From positions 62,001-126,000 of the forward strand of contig NZ_FOJN01000005.1 of the NCBI RefSeq assembly GCF_900111805.1: a stretch of 64,000 nucleotides of DNA. The letters run 5' to 3'. Shown piece by piece: positions 43,225-62,549 of this stretch (its first letter is position 1; each line of letters opens with the position of its first letter). This DNA is from Rhodococcoides kroppenstedtii. Lineage in GTDB: Bacteria > Actinomycetota > Actinomycetes > Mycobacteriales > Mycobacteriaceae. The notes under the pieces are model-generated. The model saw nothing but the letters and a program-made list of their open reading frames with translations, did not search any database and was not told the DNA's origin. Both the position numbers and the translations under genes were made by a program.

Positions 43225-43235
<11 letters not shown>
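43212..43235 (-). terminator. Hairpin spanning the coaBC stop codon
   Basis: ACTCGCG and CGCGAGT form a 7-bp stem with a 10-nt loop that contains the coaBC stop codon. It may terminate or attenuate transcription between coaBC and metK. No T-tract. Confidence 0.3.
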
Positions 43236-44855
<1,620 letters not shown>

Positions 44856-45509
44856 CTAGGGACGGTCGTCGCCGGGGACTGCGGGGTCCACCGGGTCGCC
44901 GTCGACCAACAAGGATACCAACTGGGCACTCGCTCGCTCGACATCGTCGTTCACCACGACCGTGTCGAACTCGCCCTGTGCCGCCAATTCCTCGCGTGCG
45001 GTGTCGAGCCGACGCGCGACGACGTCCGGTGGTTCCGTCCCGCGGCCCGTCAGTCGCGTCACCAGATCCTCCCAGGACGGCGGGGCGAGGAAGACGAGCC
45101 GAGCCTCGGGCGCGGCGGCCCGCACGGCGCGGGCGCCCTGGAGGTCCACCTCGAGCAGGACCGGGTCCCCGGCGGCCAGTGCGCGGCGGACCGGTTCGGC
45201 CGGCGTTCCGCTGCGGTGCAGACCGCGGTGGATCTCGGCCCACTCGAGCAGCTCACCGGCCTCGATCATGCGGTCGAACTCGGCGGGGGCGACGAAGCGG
45301 TAGTCCCGTCCGTCCACCTCGCCGGGTCGGGGCGCCCTCGTGGTGGCCGAGACACTGAAGAACAGGTCCGGCAGGGCCGCGCGAACGCGGGCCACCACGG
45401 TGGACTTCCCGACGGCGGAGGGGCCGGCCAGAACTACCAGCCGACCCCTCCCCGGTGCGGTGACGGTGGCACGGTCGGACGCTCGCGCCCGGGTGTCACT
45501 GTCGGACAC
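44856..45509 (-). CDS. gmk: Guanylate kinase
   Basis: Gmk phosphorylates GMP to GDP. The 217 residues have Walker [19 protein letters not shown] near 27-40, the GMP-binding [40 protein letters not shown], and [14 protein letters not shown]. The N-terminal 22 residues and the C-terminal 15 are polar extensions. The start at 45509 follows mihF by 7 nt, so both should be co-transcribed, as in other Mycobacteriales. Confidence 0.97.
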   Translation of the reverse strand: MSDSDTRARASDRATVTAPGRGRLVVLAGPSAVGKSTVVARVRAALPDLFFSVSATTRAPRPGEVDGRDYRFVAPAEFDRMIEAGELLEWAEIHRGLHRSGTPAEPVRRALAAGDPVLLEVDLQGARAVRAAAPEARLVFLAPPSWEDLVTRLTGRGTEPPDVVARRLDTAREELAAQGEFDTVVVNDDVERASAQLVSLLVDGDPVDPAVPGDDRP

Positions 45510-45516
45510 GCGCCTG

Positions 45517-45837
45517 TCAGGCTTCGAAATCGAACCGAGCGAGCAGCGCCTTGCGCTGACGATCGCCGAGACCGCGGAGACGACGCGTCGGGGCGATCTC
45601 CAGTTCGGTCATGATCTCCTGCGCCTTGACCTTGCCCACCTTGGGCAGGGCCTCGAGCAGCGCCGAGACCTTCATCTTGCCGAGGATCTCGTCCTCTTCG
45701 GCATCCTTGAGCACCTGCTTCAGATCGGTGCCGCCGCGCTTGAGGCGCTCCTTGAGCTCTGCCCTGGCACGACGTGCAGCTGCCGCCTTCTCCAGAGCAG
45801 CAGCGCGCTGCTCGTCGGTCAACTGGGGAAGGGCCAC
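45517..45837 (-). CDS. mihF: Mycobacterial-type integration host factor (mIHF)
   Basis: mIHF is an actinobacteria-specific nucleoid protein that bends DNA and acts in phage integration and chromosome organisation. It is unrelated to the HU/IHF fold. The 106-residue form begins [29 protein letters not shown], a charged helix, followed by [31 protein letters not shown] and the helix-two-turn-helix segment [26 protein letters not shown], ending [12 protein letters not shown]. The GTG at 45837 is preceded by GGAGGA. A longer upstream frame is not supported. It precedes gmk, the conserved neighbour. Confidence 0.96.
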   Translation of the reverse strand: MALPQLTDEQRAAALEKAAAARRARAELKERLKRGGTDLKQVLKDAEEDEILGKMKVSALLEALPKVGKVKAQEIMTELEIAPTRRLRGLGDRQRKALLARFDFEA

Positions 45838-45948
45838 GGTTCCTCCGTCTCGTCGTTTGTGTATCGGTCGGCGTCCGCCGTCCGTCCGTGCCGAACGGCG
45901 CGTACGAGACGGTGAGTCCCGCACGGGGTGCGGCGCGGCGGAGAGGTC

Positions 45949-45977
45949 GGTCGACCGGTGTGCCACCGGTGTCGACC
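45949..45977 (-). terminator. 12-bp hairpin downstream of pyrF
   Basis: GGTCGA-CCGGTG pairs with CACCGG-TG-TCGACC through a 3-nt loop (TGC), two 6-bp stems with a 2-nt bulge. It lies about 80 nt after the pyrF stop on the minus strand and ahead of mihF. Probable terminator of the pyr operon. Confidence 0.65.
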
Positions 45978-46055
45978 AGCGGCGATAGCGACCGTAGTCG
46001 GGCCTGCCCACGATTGCGAACCGGCCCCCCGCCCGTGTCGCGGACGGTGCGTCGG

Positions 46056-46906
46056 CTATGCGAGGGCCCGTTCGACCTCGTCACGAACCCGCCGTGCGGC
46101 GTCGCGGAGCGCCGTCACGTCCGGGCCGTGCCGCGCGATGTCACGAGAAGAGTTGGGCAGCAACAACTTCGATGCACCCTCGAACAAAGACGGCAGGTCG
46201 GCGGCCGATGCGCCCTGCGCGCCGAGCCCGGGAGCCAGGATCGGACCCGAGAATTCCCGCAGATCGAGACCGTGTCCGCGTGTCGCGCCGACCACCAGGC
46301 CCGCGACGGCGTCTCCGGCCTCCCGGTCGACCGCCTCCGCGGCGGAGACGACGTGCTGGGCCACGGTCTCACCCGACCCCGTGCGCGCGGTCTGGACCTG
46401 CTCGCCCTCGGGGTTCGACGTCCGGGCGAGGACGAACAGACCCGCCTCGTGCGCGACCGCGCGCCGCACGAAGGGCTCGAGGGCACCCGGACCGAGGTAC
46501 GGGGACACCGTCACGGCGTCGGAGGCCAGCGGCGACGCCGGGTCCAGCCACGCGGCCGCGTACGCATCCGACGTGCTCCCGATGTCCCCGCGCTTGGCGT
46601 CGGCGATCACCAGGACCCCGGCCGAGCGCAGCGACGCGATGGTGCGTTCGAGCACCACGTAGCCCGCCGACCCGAAGCGCTCGAAGAACGCCACCTGCGG
46701 CTTGACGACGGCGACCTCGTCCGCGAACGCCGCCACGCACGTCTCGGCGAAGGCGGCGAGGCCCGCGGCGGTGTCCTCGAGCCCCCAGGACTCCAGAAGA
46801 GCCGCGTGCGGGTCGATACCGACGCAGAGCCGCCCCCGGGCGGTGACGGCCGCCTCGAGGCGGGTCCGCCACCGTCCTGCCACGGAACCGGTCACGACCG
46901 GGGCGG

Positions 46907-46910
<4 letters not shown>
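46056..46910 (-). CDS. pyrF: Orotidine 5'-phosphate decarboxylase (type 2)
   Basis: PyrF decarboxylates OMP to UMP, the last step of pyrimidine synthesis. The 284 residues contain [28 protein letters not shown], and the catalytic [22 protein letters not shown] with the Asp-Lys pattern of the longer PyrF2 family found in actinobacteria. Later, GATRGHGL and [13 protein letters not shown] form the phosphate site. The GTG at 46910 overlaps the carB stop (GTGA). It is the last gene of the pyr operon. Confidence 0.96.
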
Positions 46911-50316
<3,406 letters not shown>

Positions 50317-50317
<1 letters not shown>

Positions 50318-51471
50318 TACTTGCCGACTTTCTTGTCGAGGAGGGTCAGGAACCGGTCGAAGAGGTACTCGGCGTCGTGCGGACCGGCGGCCGCCTCGGG
50401 GTGGTACTGCACCGAGAAGGCCGAATCGTCCAGCAGTCGAACCCCCTCCACCACACCGTCGTTCGCGCAGGTGTGGCTGACGATCGCGCGGCCGAACGGC
50501 GTGTCGAACTCCTCGCCCGCCTCGCCCTCGAGTGCGAACCCGTGGTTCTGCGACGTGATCGCGATCCGGCCGGTCTCGTGCTCGATCACCGGAATGTTCA
50601 GTCCGCGGTGGCCGAACTTCATCTTGTAGGTCCCGCGGCCCAGGGCGCGGCCGAGAATCTGGTTGCCGAAGCAGATGCCGAACATCGGCGTCCCGTCGCC
50701 GAGGACCTCCTCGGTCAGACGCACCACCGAGTCGGCGGTCGCCGGGTCGCCCGGACCGTTGGAGAGGAAGAAGCCGTCCGCGCCGATCTCGCGCACCTGA
50801 TCGATGGTCGCCGTCGCCGGCACCACGTGAACGCGGATCCCGCGTCGCGCGAACATGCGCGGAGTGTTGGACTTGATCCCGAGGTCCACCGCCACCACCG
50901 AGTAGCGGGCCTCACCCTCGGGCTCGACCACGTAGCCCGAGGTGGTGCTGACCTCGCCGGCCAGGTCCGCCCCGGCCATCGACGGCTGGGACTGCACCCG
51001 CTCGACGAGCGTGTCGACGTCGGCCAGCGCGTCGCCGGAGAAGATGCCCGCCTTCATCGAGCCGCGGGTGCGCAGGTGACGGACCACCGCGCGGGTGTCG
51101 ATCTCGGCGATGCCGACGACGTCCTGGCGACGCATCTCCTCGTCGAGCGTGCCGTTCGCGCGCCAGCTCGAGGCGCGGCGGCTCGCGTCGCGGATGGCGA
51201 ACCCCGCCACCCACATCTTCGCGTCGTTCGCGGACCCGTCGGGGCCGACGGATTCGTTGTCCTCGCCGTTCCAACCGGTGTTGCCCACCTGCGGTGCGGT
51301 CGCGACCACGATCTGGCGGTGGTAGCTGGGATCGGTCAGGGTCTCCTGGTAGCCGGTCATACCGGTGCAGAACACGGCCTCGCCGAGGGTCTGACCCACG
51401 GCGCCGTACGCGGCTCCGCGGAAGACCCGCCCGTCCTCGAGGACCAGTGCCGCGGCGTCGGGCTTGCTCAC
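50317..51471 (-). CDS. carA: Carbamoyl-phosphate synthase small chain
   Basis: CarA is the glutaminase subunit that supplies ammonia to CarB. The 384 residues have the N-terminal [37 protein letters not shown], and the class I amidotransferase domain with FLSNGPGDP, the nucleophile Cys in [16 protein letters not shown], and the His-Glu of [19 protein letters not shown]. The GTG at 51471 ([14 protein letters not shown]) overlaps the stop of the PH-like gene (GTGA). The stop codon shares one base with carB. Confidence 0.97.
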
Positions 51472-52001
51472 GCCGTCTCCTTCTTCTCGATCGAATCGTC
51501 CGGACCGTCGTCCGGTGTGGTGTCGGGACGGTCCACCCACGCGGGGTAGACCGATTTGTCGTCGGCTCGAAAGCCGGTGTCGATCTCGGTGCCGGTGGGC
51601 AACTCCCACCGGATCACCAACAGGCCGTCGCGGGTCATGACCTTCCCGGCCAGTCCCCGCTCGGTCCGGATCGCGCGCAGCGAGTCCGTCGGCGCGAACA
51701 CCGCCGACTCCCCCGTGCGCTCGAGGAGGATGCCCGCCTCGTAGCGCGTGAGGGTGCCGGTGGCGCGATGCCCGAGGTCACCGACGGCGATGCGGTTCTG
51801 CCAGCTCGGCGCGATGGTGGAGCCCACGTAGAGGCCCGTGCAGGGCGGGACGAGCACGGCCCCGAGGTCGGCGGGCACGGCCGGCAGCTCACCGATCACG
51901 TCCTGCTGGCGTCGCTGTCGGTTTCGCCAGCCCCACAGGATCAGCGCGATCATCGCCAACCAGAAGAGCAGGAAGGCCAGCACGAGCAGCACACGATCCA
52001 T
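51468..52001 (-). CDS. PH-like domain membrane protein in pyr operon (Rv1382-like)
   Basis: This 177-residue protein has one N-terminal membrane helix (RVLLVLAFLLFWLAMIALIL), a short basic segment WRNRQRRQQ, then a cytoplasmic beta-rich domain with LYVGSTIAPSWQNRIAVGDL, GTLTRYEAGILLERTG and GLLVIRWELPTGTEIDTGF. The domain resembles the PH-like proteins annotated in mycobacterial pyr operons. It overlaps pyrC by one base at its start and carA by GTGA at its end, so it is bound tightly into pyrimidine synthesis expression. No enzymatic motif is visible. A link to pyrimidine flux or envelope is only inference. Confidence 0.8.
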   Translation of the reverse strand: MDRVLLVLAFLLFWLAMIALILWGWRNRQRRQQDVIGELPAVPADLGAVLVPPCTGLYVGSTIAPSWQNRIAVGDLGHRATGTLTRYEAGILLERTGESAVFAPTDSLRAIRTERGLAGKVMTRDGLLVIRWELPTGTEIDTGFRADDKSVYPAWVDRPDTTPDDGPDDSIEKKETA

Positions 52002-53289
52002 CAGGACACCTCACTCGTCGTGCGGCGGTGCGTCACGCGGCCGCGCAGCACCGTGGTGGTCACCACCGCCGGCAGCTCCAGCGCGTCGAACGGGGTGTTG
52101 GCGGACAGCGAGGCCAGATCCTGCGCCGCGACGGTCCAGCGCGTGTCCGGATCGACGACGGTCAGCGTCCCGGGCTCGCCGACGGCGATCGGACGCCCCT
52201 GATCGGTGAGACCGACGATCTCCGCGGGCCGTTCGCTCATGACGCGGGCGACGCCGCGCCAGTCCAGCAGGCCGGTCTCGACCATCGAGGCCACGACCAC
52301 CGACAACGCGGTCTCGAGACCGAGCATGCCGGGGCGCGCCTGCGAGAACTCGCAGCACTTGTCCTGCTCGGCGTGCGGCGCGTGGTCGGTGGCGACGCAG
52401 TCCACGACGCCCGACGCCAGGGCCTCGCGCAGCGCGGCGACGTCGGAGACCTCGCGCAGGGGCGGGTTGACCCGGTTCACGGCGTCGTAGGTCTCGAGAC
52501 GGGAGTCGTCGAGGAAGAGGTGGTGCGGGGTCACCTCGGCGGTAATGGCGATGTTCTGCTTCTTCGCCCAGTCCAGCAGCTGCACCGTTCCCGCGGTCGA
52601 GGCGTGACAGATGTGGACGCGGGCGCCGGCGTCGCGGGCCAGGATCGCGTCGCGCGCGACGATGGCCTCCTCGGCGGAGCGGGGCCACCCCGTCAGGCCC
52701 AGTCGTGCCGCGGTGGCGCCCTCGTGGGCCACGGCGTTCTCCGTCAGGCGCGGCTCTTCCGCGTGCTGCGCGACGACGACACCGAGACCGGCGGCGTACT
52801 CGAGCGCCCGCCGCATCAGCAGCGGATCGGCGACGCAGTGACCGTCGTCGGAGAAGAGCCGCACTCCGGCCTCCCCGGCGTGCATCGTGCCCATCTCGGC
52901 CAGCGCGGTGCCCTTCAGACCCACCGTGATCGCACCCACCGGGTGGATGTCCACCAGCCCGACCTCGCGACCGCGACGCCACACGTGGTCCGTCACCACC
53001 ACCGAGTCGGCGACCGGCGAGGTGTTGGCCATGGCGAAGATCGCGGTGTAACCCCCGCGCGCCGCGGCGGCCGACCCCGTCTCGATGGTCTCGGTGTCCT
53101 CCCGTCCGGGCTCCCGGACGTGGGTGTGCAGATCGACGAAACCGGGCAGCACGATCGCGCCCGCGCCGTCGACCACCTCGGCCGACGGCGCGTCCAGGTC
53201 CGCCTCGATCCGCGTGATGATCCCGTCTTCGATCAGTACGTCCACCGGGTCGCCCTCGCCGTACGGACGCACCCGCCGCAGCAGCACGC

Positions 53290-53293
<4 letters not shown>
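52001..53293 (-). CDS. pyrC: Dihydroorotase
   Basis: PyrC cyclises carbamoyl aspartate to dihydroorotate. The 430-residue protein belongs to the long (class I) amidohydrolases. It has [22 protein letters not shown] with the metal histidines, [56 protein letters not shown]-like [12 protein letters not shown], and the metal Asp in [16 protein letters not shown]. The ATG at 53293 overlaps the pyrB stop (ATGA). Confidence 0.97.
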
Positions 53294-55518
<2,225 letters not shown>

Positions 55519-56082
55519 TCAGGAATTCACACGCCCGAGGTAGTTGCCGTCGCGCGAGTCGACCTTGAGCTTGTCGCCGGTGTTGATGAACAGCGGCACG
55601 TTGATCTCGGCGCCGGTCTCGAGGGTCGCCGGCTTGGTGCCGCCGGTCGAACGATCACCCTGCAGGCCGGGATCGGTGTGCTGGACGACGAGCTCGACGG
55701 TGACGGGCAGCTCTACGTACAGCGGCAGACCCTCGTGCATCGCGACCTGCACGGTCATGTTCTCGAGCAGGAACCGTGCGCCGTCACCGATGGTGGCCTC
55801 GCCGATCGAGATCTGGTCGTAGGTGTCGCCGTCCATGAAGACGTAGTCACTGCCGTCGTGGTACAGGTACGTCATGTCGCGGCGGTCCACCGTCGCGGTC
55901 TCGACCTTGACGCCGGCGTTGAAGGTCTTGTCGACCACCTTGCCCGAGGTCACGTTCTTGAGCTTGGTGCGGACGAAGGCGGGGCCCTTGCCCGGCTTGA
56001 CGTGCTGGAACTCGATGATCGACCAGAGCAGGCCGTCGATGTTCAGGACGAGCCCGTTCTTGAAATCACTGGTGGAAGCCAC
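55519..56082 (-). CDS. efp: Translation elongation factor P
   Basis: EF-P relieves ribosome stalling at polyproline. From the GTG at 56082 it has 187 residues: [42 protein letters not shown] with the tip lysine (about 32), [19 protein letters not shown], and the C-terminal [25 protein letters not shown] and signature [16 protein letters not shown] lies at a suitable distance upstream. The longer frame to 56130 is rejected because EF-P begins at MASTSD. No epmA or earP modification gene is nearby. It is followed immediately by nusB. Confidence 0.98.
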   Translation of the reverse strand: MASTSDFKNGLVLNIDGLLWSIIEFQHVKPGKGPAFVRTKLKNVTSGKVVDKTFNAGVKVETATVDRRDMTYLYHDGSDYVFMDGDTYDQISIGEATIGDGARFLLENMTVQVAMHEGLPLYVELPVTVELVVQHTDPGLQGDRSTGGTKPATLETGAEINVPLFINTGDKLKVDSRDGNYLGRVNS

Positions 56083-56196
56083 GTGCTTCGCATCTCCTCG
56101 TGTCGCGGTGGAAACTCTTCGGTGGTGCACTTCCGCGTCGGACTCGCCGTCCGGCGCACCGCACCGCGCGCCGCGGAGGGCACGGGATGGGGGCCG

Positions 56197-57291
56197 TCAG
56201 AGGACGGTGAACTCCTTGCTGGTCAGCGTGAGCAGTTCCGGCTCGTCCTCACGGACGATGAGCGTGTCCTCGATCCGTACGCCTCCGCGACCGGAGAAGT
56301 ACACGCCGGGCTCCACCGTCACCGCTGCACCGGCAAGCAGTGTACCGGTGCCGGTGGCGCCGATTCCCGGCGCTTCGTGGATCTCCAGACCGACGCCGTG
56401 CCCGAGACCGTGCAGGAACAGCTCGCCGTGCCCGGCCTCGTCGATGACGGCGCGGGCCGCGCCGTCGACGGCCCGCACCTCGGCGCCCGGCCGAAGCGCC
56501 GCCCGCCCCGCGGCCTGGGACCGCGCCACGAGCTCGTACAGCTCGCGCTGCCACTCCTGTGCCGCGCCGAGCACGTAGGTGCGGGTCATGTCGGAGTGGT
56601 AACCGCCCACCTCGGCGCCGAAGTCCAGCTTGAGCAGGTCGCCGTGCCGGAGGACCGTGGCGTCCGGACGGTGATGCGGGACAGCCGAATTGGCGCCCGT
56701 CGCGACGATGGTCTCGAAGGAGATGCCGTCGGCCCCCAGCCCCAGCATCGTGTGGTCGAGCTCGAGCCCGACCTCCTTCTCCGTCCGTCCCGGCCGGAGC
56801 GAGCCCCGCTCGATCAGGGTGGCCAACGCCCGGTCGGCCACCCCGCACGCCTGACGGAGCAGCGCGACCTCGGACTCGTCCTTGACGACACGCAGCTGCT
56901 CGACCGGCCGCGCCGCACGCACCAACTCGACGTCCGTCCGTTCGGTCCACCGGGCGTGGTCGTCCACCGACACCACGTGCGACTCGAAACCCACCCGGCG
57001 CGCGGGCGTGTCGGACAGCAGGCGCACCGGACCCGCCCGGTCGATCACCGCCCGCAGATCGGGCACCTGGCCCGCCACCTGGATGACGTACCGGCCGTCG
57101 GTGCAGATCACCGTGCCGTCCTCCCCCGCCGCCGTGTCGGACGCCGAGACCAACAACGCCGCGTTGGACCCCGTGAACCCCGTCAGGTAGCGCACGTTCA
57201 GCAGGTCGGTGACCAGCATCGCGTCCCATCCCGCGGTGCGGACGAGGGAACGGAGGGCGTCGCGGCGGGCGGCATGATCGGCGGTGGGCAT
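56197..57291 (-). CDS. pepQ: Xaa-Pro aminopeptidase/dipeptidase (M24 family)
   Basis: This metallopeptidase cleaves at proline bonds. The 364 residues have an N-terminal creatinase-like domain (VTDLLNVRYLTGFTGSNAALLV) and the C-terminal pita-bread fold. Metal ligands appear in LKLDFGAEVGGYHSDMTRTYV (two Asp), FLHGLGHGVGLEIHEAPG (His), VTVEPGVYF (Glu) and RIEDTLIV (Glu). The start at the ATG 57291 is supported by a TACGTT box 6 nt upstream; a GTG lies one codon earlier. It lies 114 nt before efp, the standard actinobacterial order pepQ-efp-nusB. Confidence 0.94.
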   Translation of the reverse strand: MPTADHAARRDALRSLVRTAGWDAMLVTDLLNVRYLTGFTGSNAALLVSASDTAAGEDGTVICTDGRYVIQVAGQVPDLRAVIDRAGPVRLLSDTPARRVGFESHVVSVDDHARWTERTDVELVRAARPVEQLRVVKDESEVALLRQACGVADRALATLIERGSLRPGRTEKEVGLELDHTMLGLGADGISFETIVATGANSAVPHHRPDATVLRHGDLLKLDFGAEVGGYHSDMTRTYVLGAAQEWQRELYELVARSQAAGRAALRPGAEVRAVDGAARAVIDEAGHGELFLHGLGHGVGLEIHEAPGIGATGTGTLLAGAAVTVEPGVYFSGRGGVRIEDTLIVREDEPELLTLTSKEFTVL

Positions 57292-57297
57292 CACCCG

Positions 57298-57303
57298 AAC
57301 GTA
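57298..57303 (-). promoter_or_regulatory. -10 box for leaderless pepQ transcript
   Basis: TACGTT on the minus strand (TANNNT) ends 6 nt before the pepQ ATG at 57291. This favours the ATG over the GTG one codon upstream. Confidence 0.45.
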
Positions 57304-57369
57304 CCGCTCGGCCGCGCCGTGACCGGTACGGACCTGACCGGTGTACGCCCGGCGTCACGGCGAGGTGGC

Positions 57370-57375
57370 TACTGT
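57370..57375 (+). promoter_or_regulatory. -10 box for leaderless membrane protein gene
   Basis: TACTGT (TANNNT) ends 7 nt before the ATG at 57383. With the pepQ box it forms a compact divergent pair about 65 bp apart. Confidence 0.5.
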
Positions 57376-57382
57376 GTCCTCC

Positions 57383-57906
57383 ATGACTGGCTGGGTGGTA
57401 CGCGGTGTGGGGATGGCGCTCGTTCACGTGGTGGCCCGGGTGGTGCTGGCTCTGGCCGTCGCCGCCGCGCCCACTCGCGGGTCGATGCTGCAGATGCTGA
57501 CCCTGGTGGCGGTGCTGCTCGTCGCGATCGTCTGGGGTGCCCTCGACGGCATCGCCGCCGGTCGACGCGGTGAGGCGGACGCCACCGATCACACCATGGT
57601 CTGGCTGAAGGCCTCGCTGGTCGCCGGCGTCGGCGCCGGGTTCCTCTCCTGGCTGTTCACCGCCGTCGCGAACCTCGCCGTCAGCGCCAACTCCCTGATC
57701 TTCGAGATCACCGCGGGTGCCGCCTTCACGGTGCTGCTGGTGTTCGTCCCCGCCACCATCGCCGTCGCGATCGGCCGGTGGTGGGCGCGGCGCGGGGTGG
57801 ACGACGGCCCCCGCCGCCGCTCCGCGGACCCCGACGAGCGTCGCGCCGACTCCTCCGGCGGCGCCGGCGACGACACCGCCGACACCGAGGTCTTCGCGCC
57901 GGCCCG

Positions 57907-57919
<13 letters not shown>
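57383..57919 (+). CDS. Four-helix membrane protein (B-4DMT / Rv2536-like)
   Basis: This is a 178-residue integral membrane protein with four hydrophobic segments: VRGVGMALVHVVARVVLALAV, MLTLVAVLLVAIVWGALDGIA, MVWLKASLVAGVGAGFLSWL and AAFTVLLVFVPATIAVAIG. A polar Asp/Arg-rich C-terminus of about 40 residues follows. It sits between pepQ and the aro genes as Rv2536 does in M. tuberculosis, a protein listed as a B-4DMT family transporter. No substrate can be assigned from sequence. The ATG at 57383 is preferred over the upstream frame because of the -10 box at leaderless spacing. It converges on aroB with a shared hairpin. Confidence 0.82.
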
Positions 57920-61020
<3,101 letters not shown>

Positions 61021-61024
61021 CTTT

Positions 61025-61609
61025 TCACGCCGCGGCGCCGAGCCACGCCACCAGGGTCGCCGCACAGAGCGGTGGTCCGTACGGGAACCGGCCACGAACG
61101 CCGACCGCTGCCGTGGTGGCCGCCGCGACCAGTCCGAGGACCGGCGCCAGGACCGCCGCGGACACCCACACCTCGACACCCGCCTGCCCACCCACGGCAC
61201 CGAGCGTCAGACACAGCTTGACGTCACCGCCGCCGATCGCACCCGGCACCGCCGCGGCGGCCAGCCAGTGCAGTCCCGCGTACGCGGCCGCCCCCACGAT
61301 CGCCGCACTCGGGTGCTGCGCGGCGACCATCACGGCCCCGGCGGCCGGCAGGGTCAGCTCGTCCGGCAAGCGGAGCAGACGGCCGTCCACGATGCACAGC
61401 ACCCCGGCCCACGACGTGAGGGCGACGACGGCGGCCGTGTCCGCGATCCCGGAACCGGCGCTCACCGCGGCGGCGCACCCGCACGCGAGCGCGATCGCCG
61501 CGTGGTCTGTCGGGGTGGGGCGCGTCCACCGGCCGATCGTCGCGACGGCGAGAGCACCCAGAGCCGCGGCGGTCGCCACGACGAGCCAGAGCGGAACGGA
61601 GTCGGTCAC
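61025..61609 (-). CDS. Type IV prepilin peptidase-like A24 protease
   Basis: This is an integral membrane aspartic protease of the A24 family, which processes prepilin-like leader peptides. The 194 residues show about six hydrophobic helices. The first catalytic Asp is in [19 protein letters not shown] and the second in [18 protein letters not shown], the GGGD motif. There is no N-terminal methylase domain, so it is the short form. It resembles Rv2551c in the M. tuberculosis aro locus. The GTG at 61609 gives MTDSVPLWL. No pilin or secretion genes are in this window, so the substrate must lie elsewhere (a flp/tad locus is a guess). Confidence 0.88.
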   Translation of the reverse strand: MTDSVPLWLVVATAAALGALAVATIGRWTRPTPTDHAAIALACGCAAAVSAGSGIADTAAVVALTSWAGVLCIVDGRLLRLPDELTLPAAGAVMVAAQHPSAAIVGAAAYAGLHWLAAAAVPGAIGGGDVKLCLTLGAVGGQAGVEVWVSAAVLAPVLGLVAAATTAAVGVRGRFPYGPPLCAATLVAWLGAAA

Positions 61610-61691
61610 GGACCGACGCTCGCACCTCGACGCCCCGCGGCACGGCCGCGCATCTCGACCCGGGGACGGCCGCCCGCCCGGGGACGAACGG

Positions 61692-62549
61692 TCAGTCGCC
61701 GAGCAGTGCTCGGGTCATCACCTCGCGCGGCGCCGGACGGCCGGTGAACTGCTCGGTCTGGCCGAACGCCTGGTGCAGCAACATCTGCACCCCGCCCACC
61801 ACGGTTCCGCCGGCGCGGTCGACGGCTGCGGCGAACGGCGTCGGCCACGGGTCGTAGATGGCGTCGAGCAGCACCGCCACGTGCCCGGCCACGGGCACCA
61901 ACGCCTCCGCTCCGTCCGCCGGCACGGTGGAGATCACGGCGGCGGCACCCGCGAAGGTGTCGGCGAGCCGCGGGTCCTCGAAGTCGGCCCACCGGGCGTC
62001 GAGGCCGCAGCGCGCCGCACAGTCCAGTGCTCCGGTGGCACGGCCGCGGTCGCGGGAGACGATGGTGACGGACGCGGCGCCGCGGTCCGCGGCCGCGACC
62101 AGGGCGGGCCGCGACGTGCCCCCCGCCCCGACGACGACGACCGATGCACCGGTGAGATCGGTGACCCCGACGGTGCCGAGCGCGCCGGTCACGCCGTCGA
62201 CGTCCGTGCAGTCCGCGCGCCATCCGTCGGAGGTGCGGACCAGGGTGTTGGCCGACCCCACCGCGTCCGCGCGTGCGGTGCGCTCCGAGGCGTACGCCAG
62301 AGCGGCGAACTTGCCGGGCATGGTCACCGAGACCCCCACCCACTCGGGGCCGAACGAATCCAGAAGCGGCGCGAGGTCGTCCGCGGTGCACTCGATGCGC
62401 TCGTAGGTCCAGCCGGTCAGGCCCAGCGCGGCGAACGCGGCCCGGTGCACGATCGGCGACTTGGAGTGGGCGACCGGCGATCCGAGAACGGCCGCTCGAC
62501 GGGCACCCGGGTCATCGGCCACCTCCGCGGGAACCGGTTCATCGGCCAC
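61692..62549 (-). CDS. aroE: Shikimate dehydrogenase
   Basis: AroE reduces 3-dehydroshikimate to shikimate with NADPH. The 285 residues have AVLGSPVAHSKSPIVHRAAF with the shikimate-binding serines, VSVTMPGKFAALAYASE with the catalytic Lys, NTLVRTSDGWRADCTDVDGV with the catalytic Asp, and the nucleotide loop SVVVVGAGGTSRPALVA. The GTG at 62549 overlaps mltG by 11 nt. The usual N-R-T NADP phosphate motif reads VSRDRGRA here, as in other actinobacterial AroE. It lies 82 nt before the peptidase gene. Confidence 0.95.
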   Translation of the reverse strand: MADEPVPAEVADDPGARRAAVLGSPVAHSKSPIVHRAAFAALGLTGWTYERIECTADDLAPLLDSFGPEWVGVSVTMPGKFAALAYASERTARADAVGSANTLVRTSDGWRADCTDVDGVTGALGTVGVTDLTGASVVVVGAGGTSRPALVAAADRGAASVTIVSRDRGRATGALDCAARCGLDARWADFEDPRLADTFAGAAAVISTVPADGAEALVPVAGHVAVLLDAIYDPWPTPFAAAVDRAGGTVVGGVQMLLHQAFGQTEQFTGRPAPREVMTRALLGD

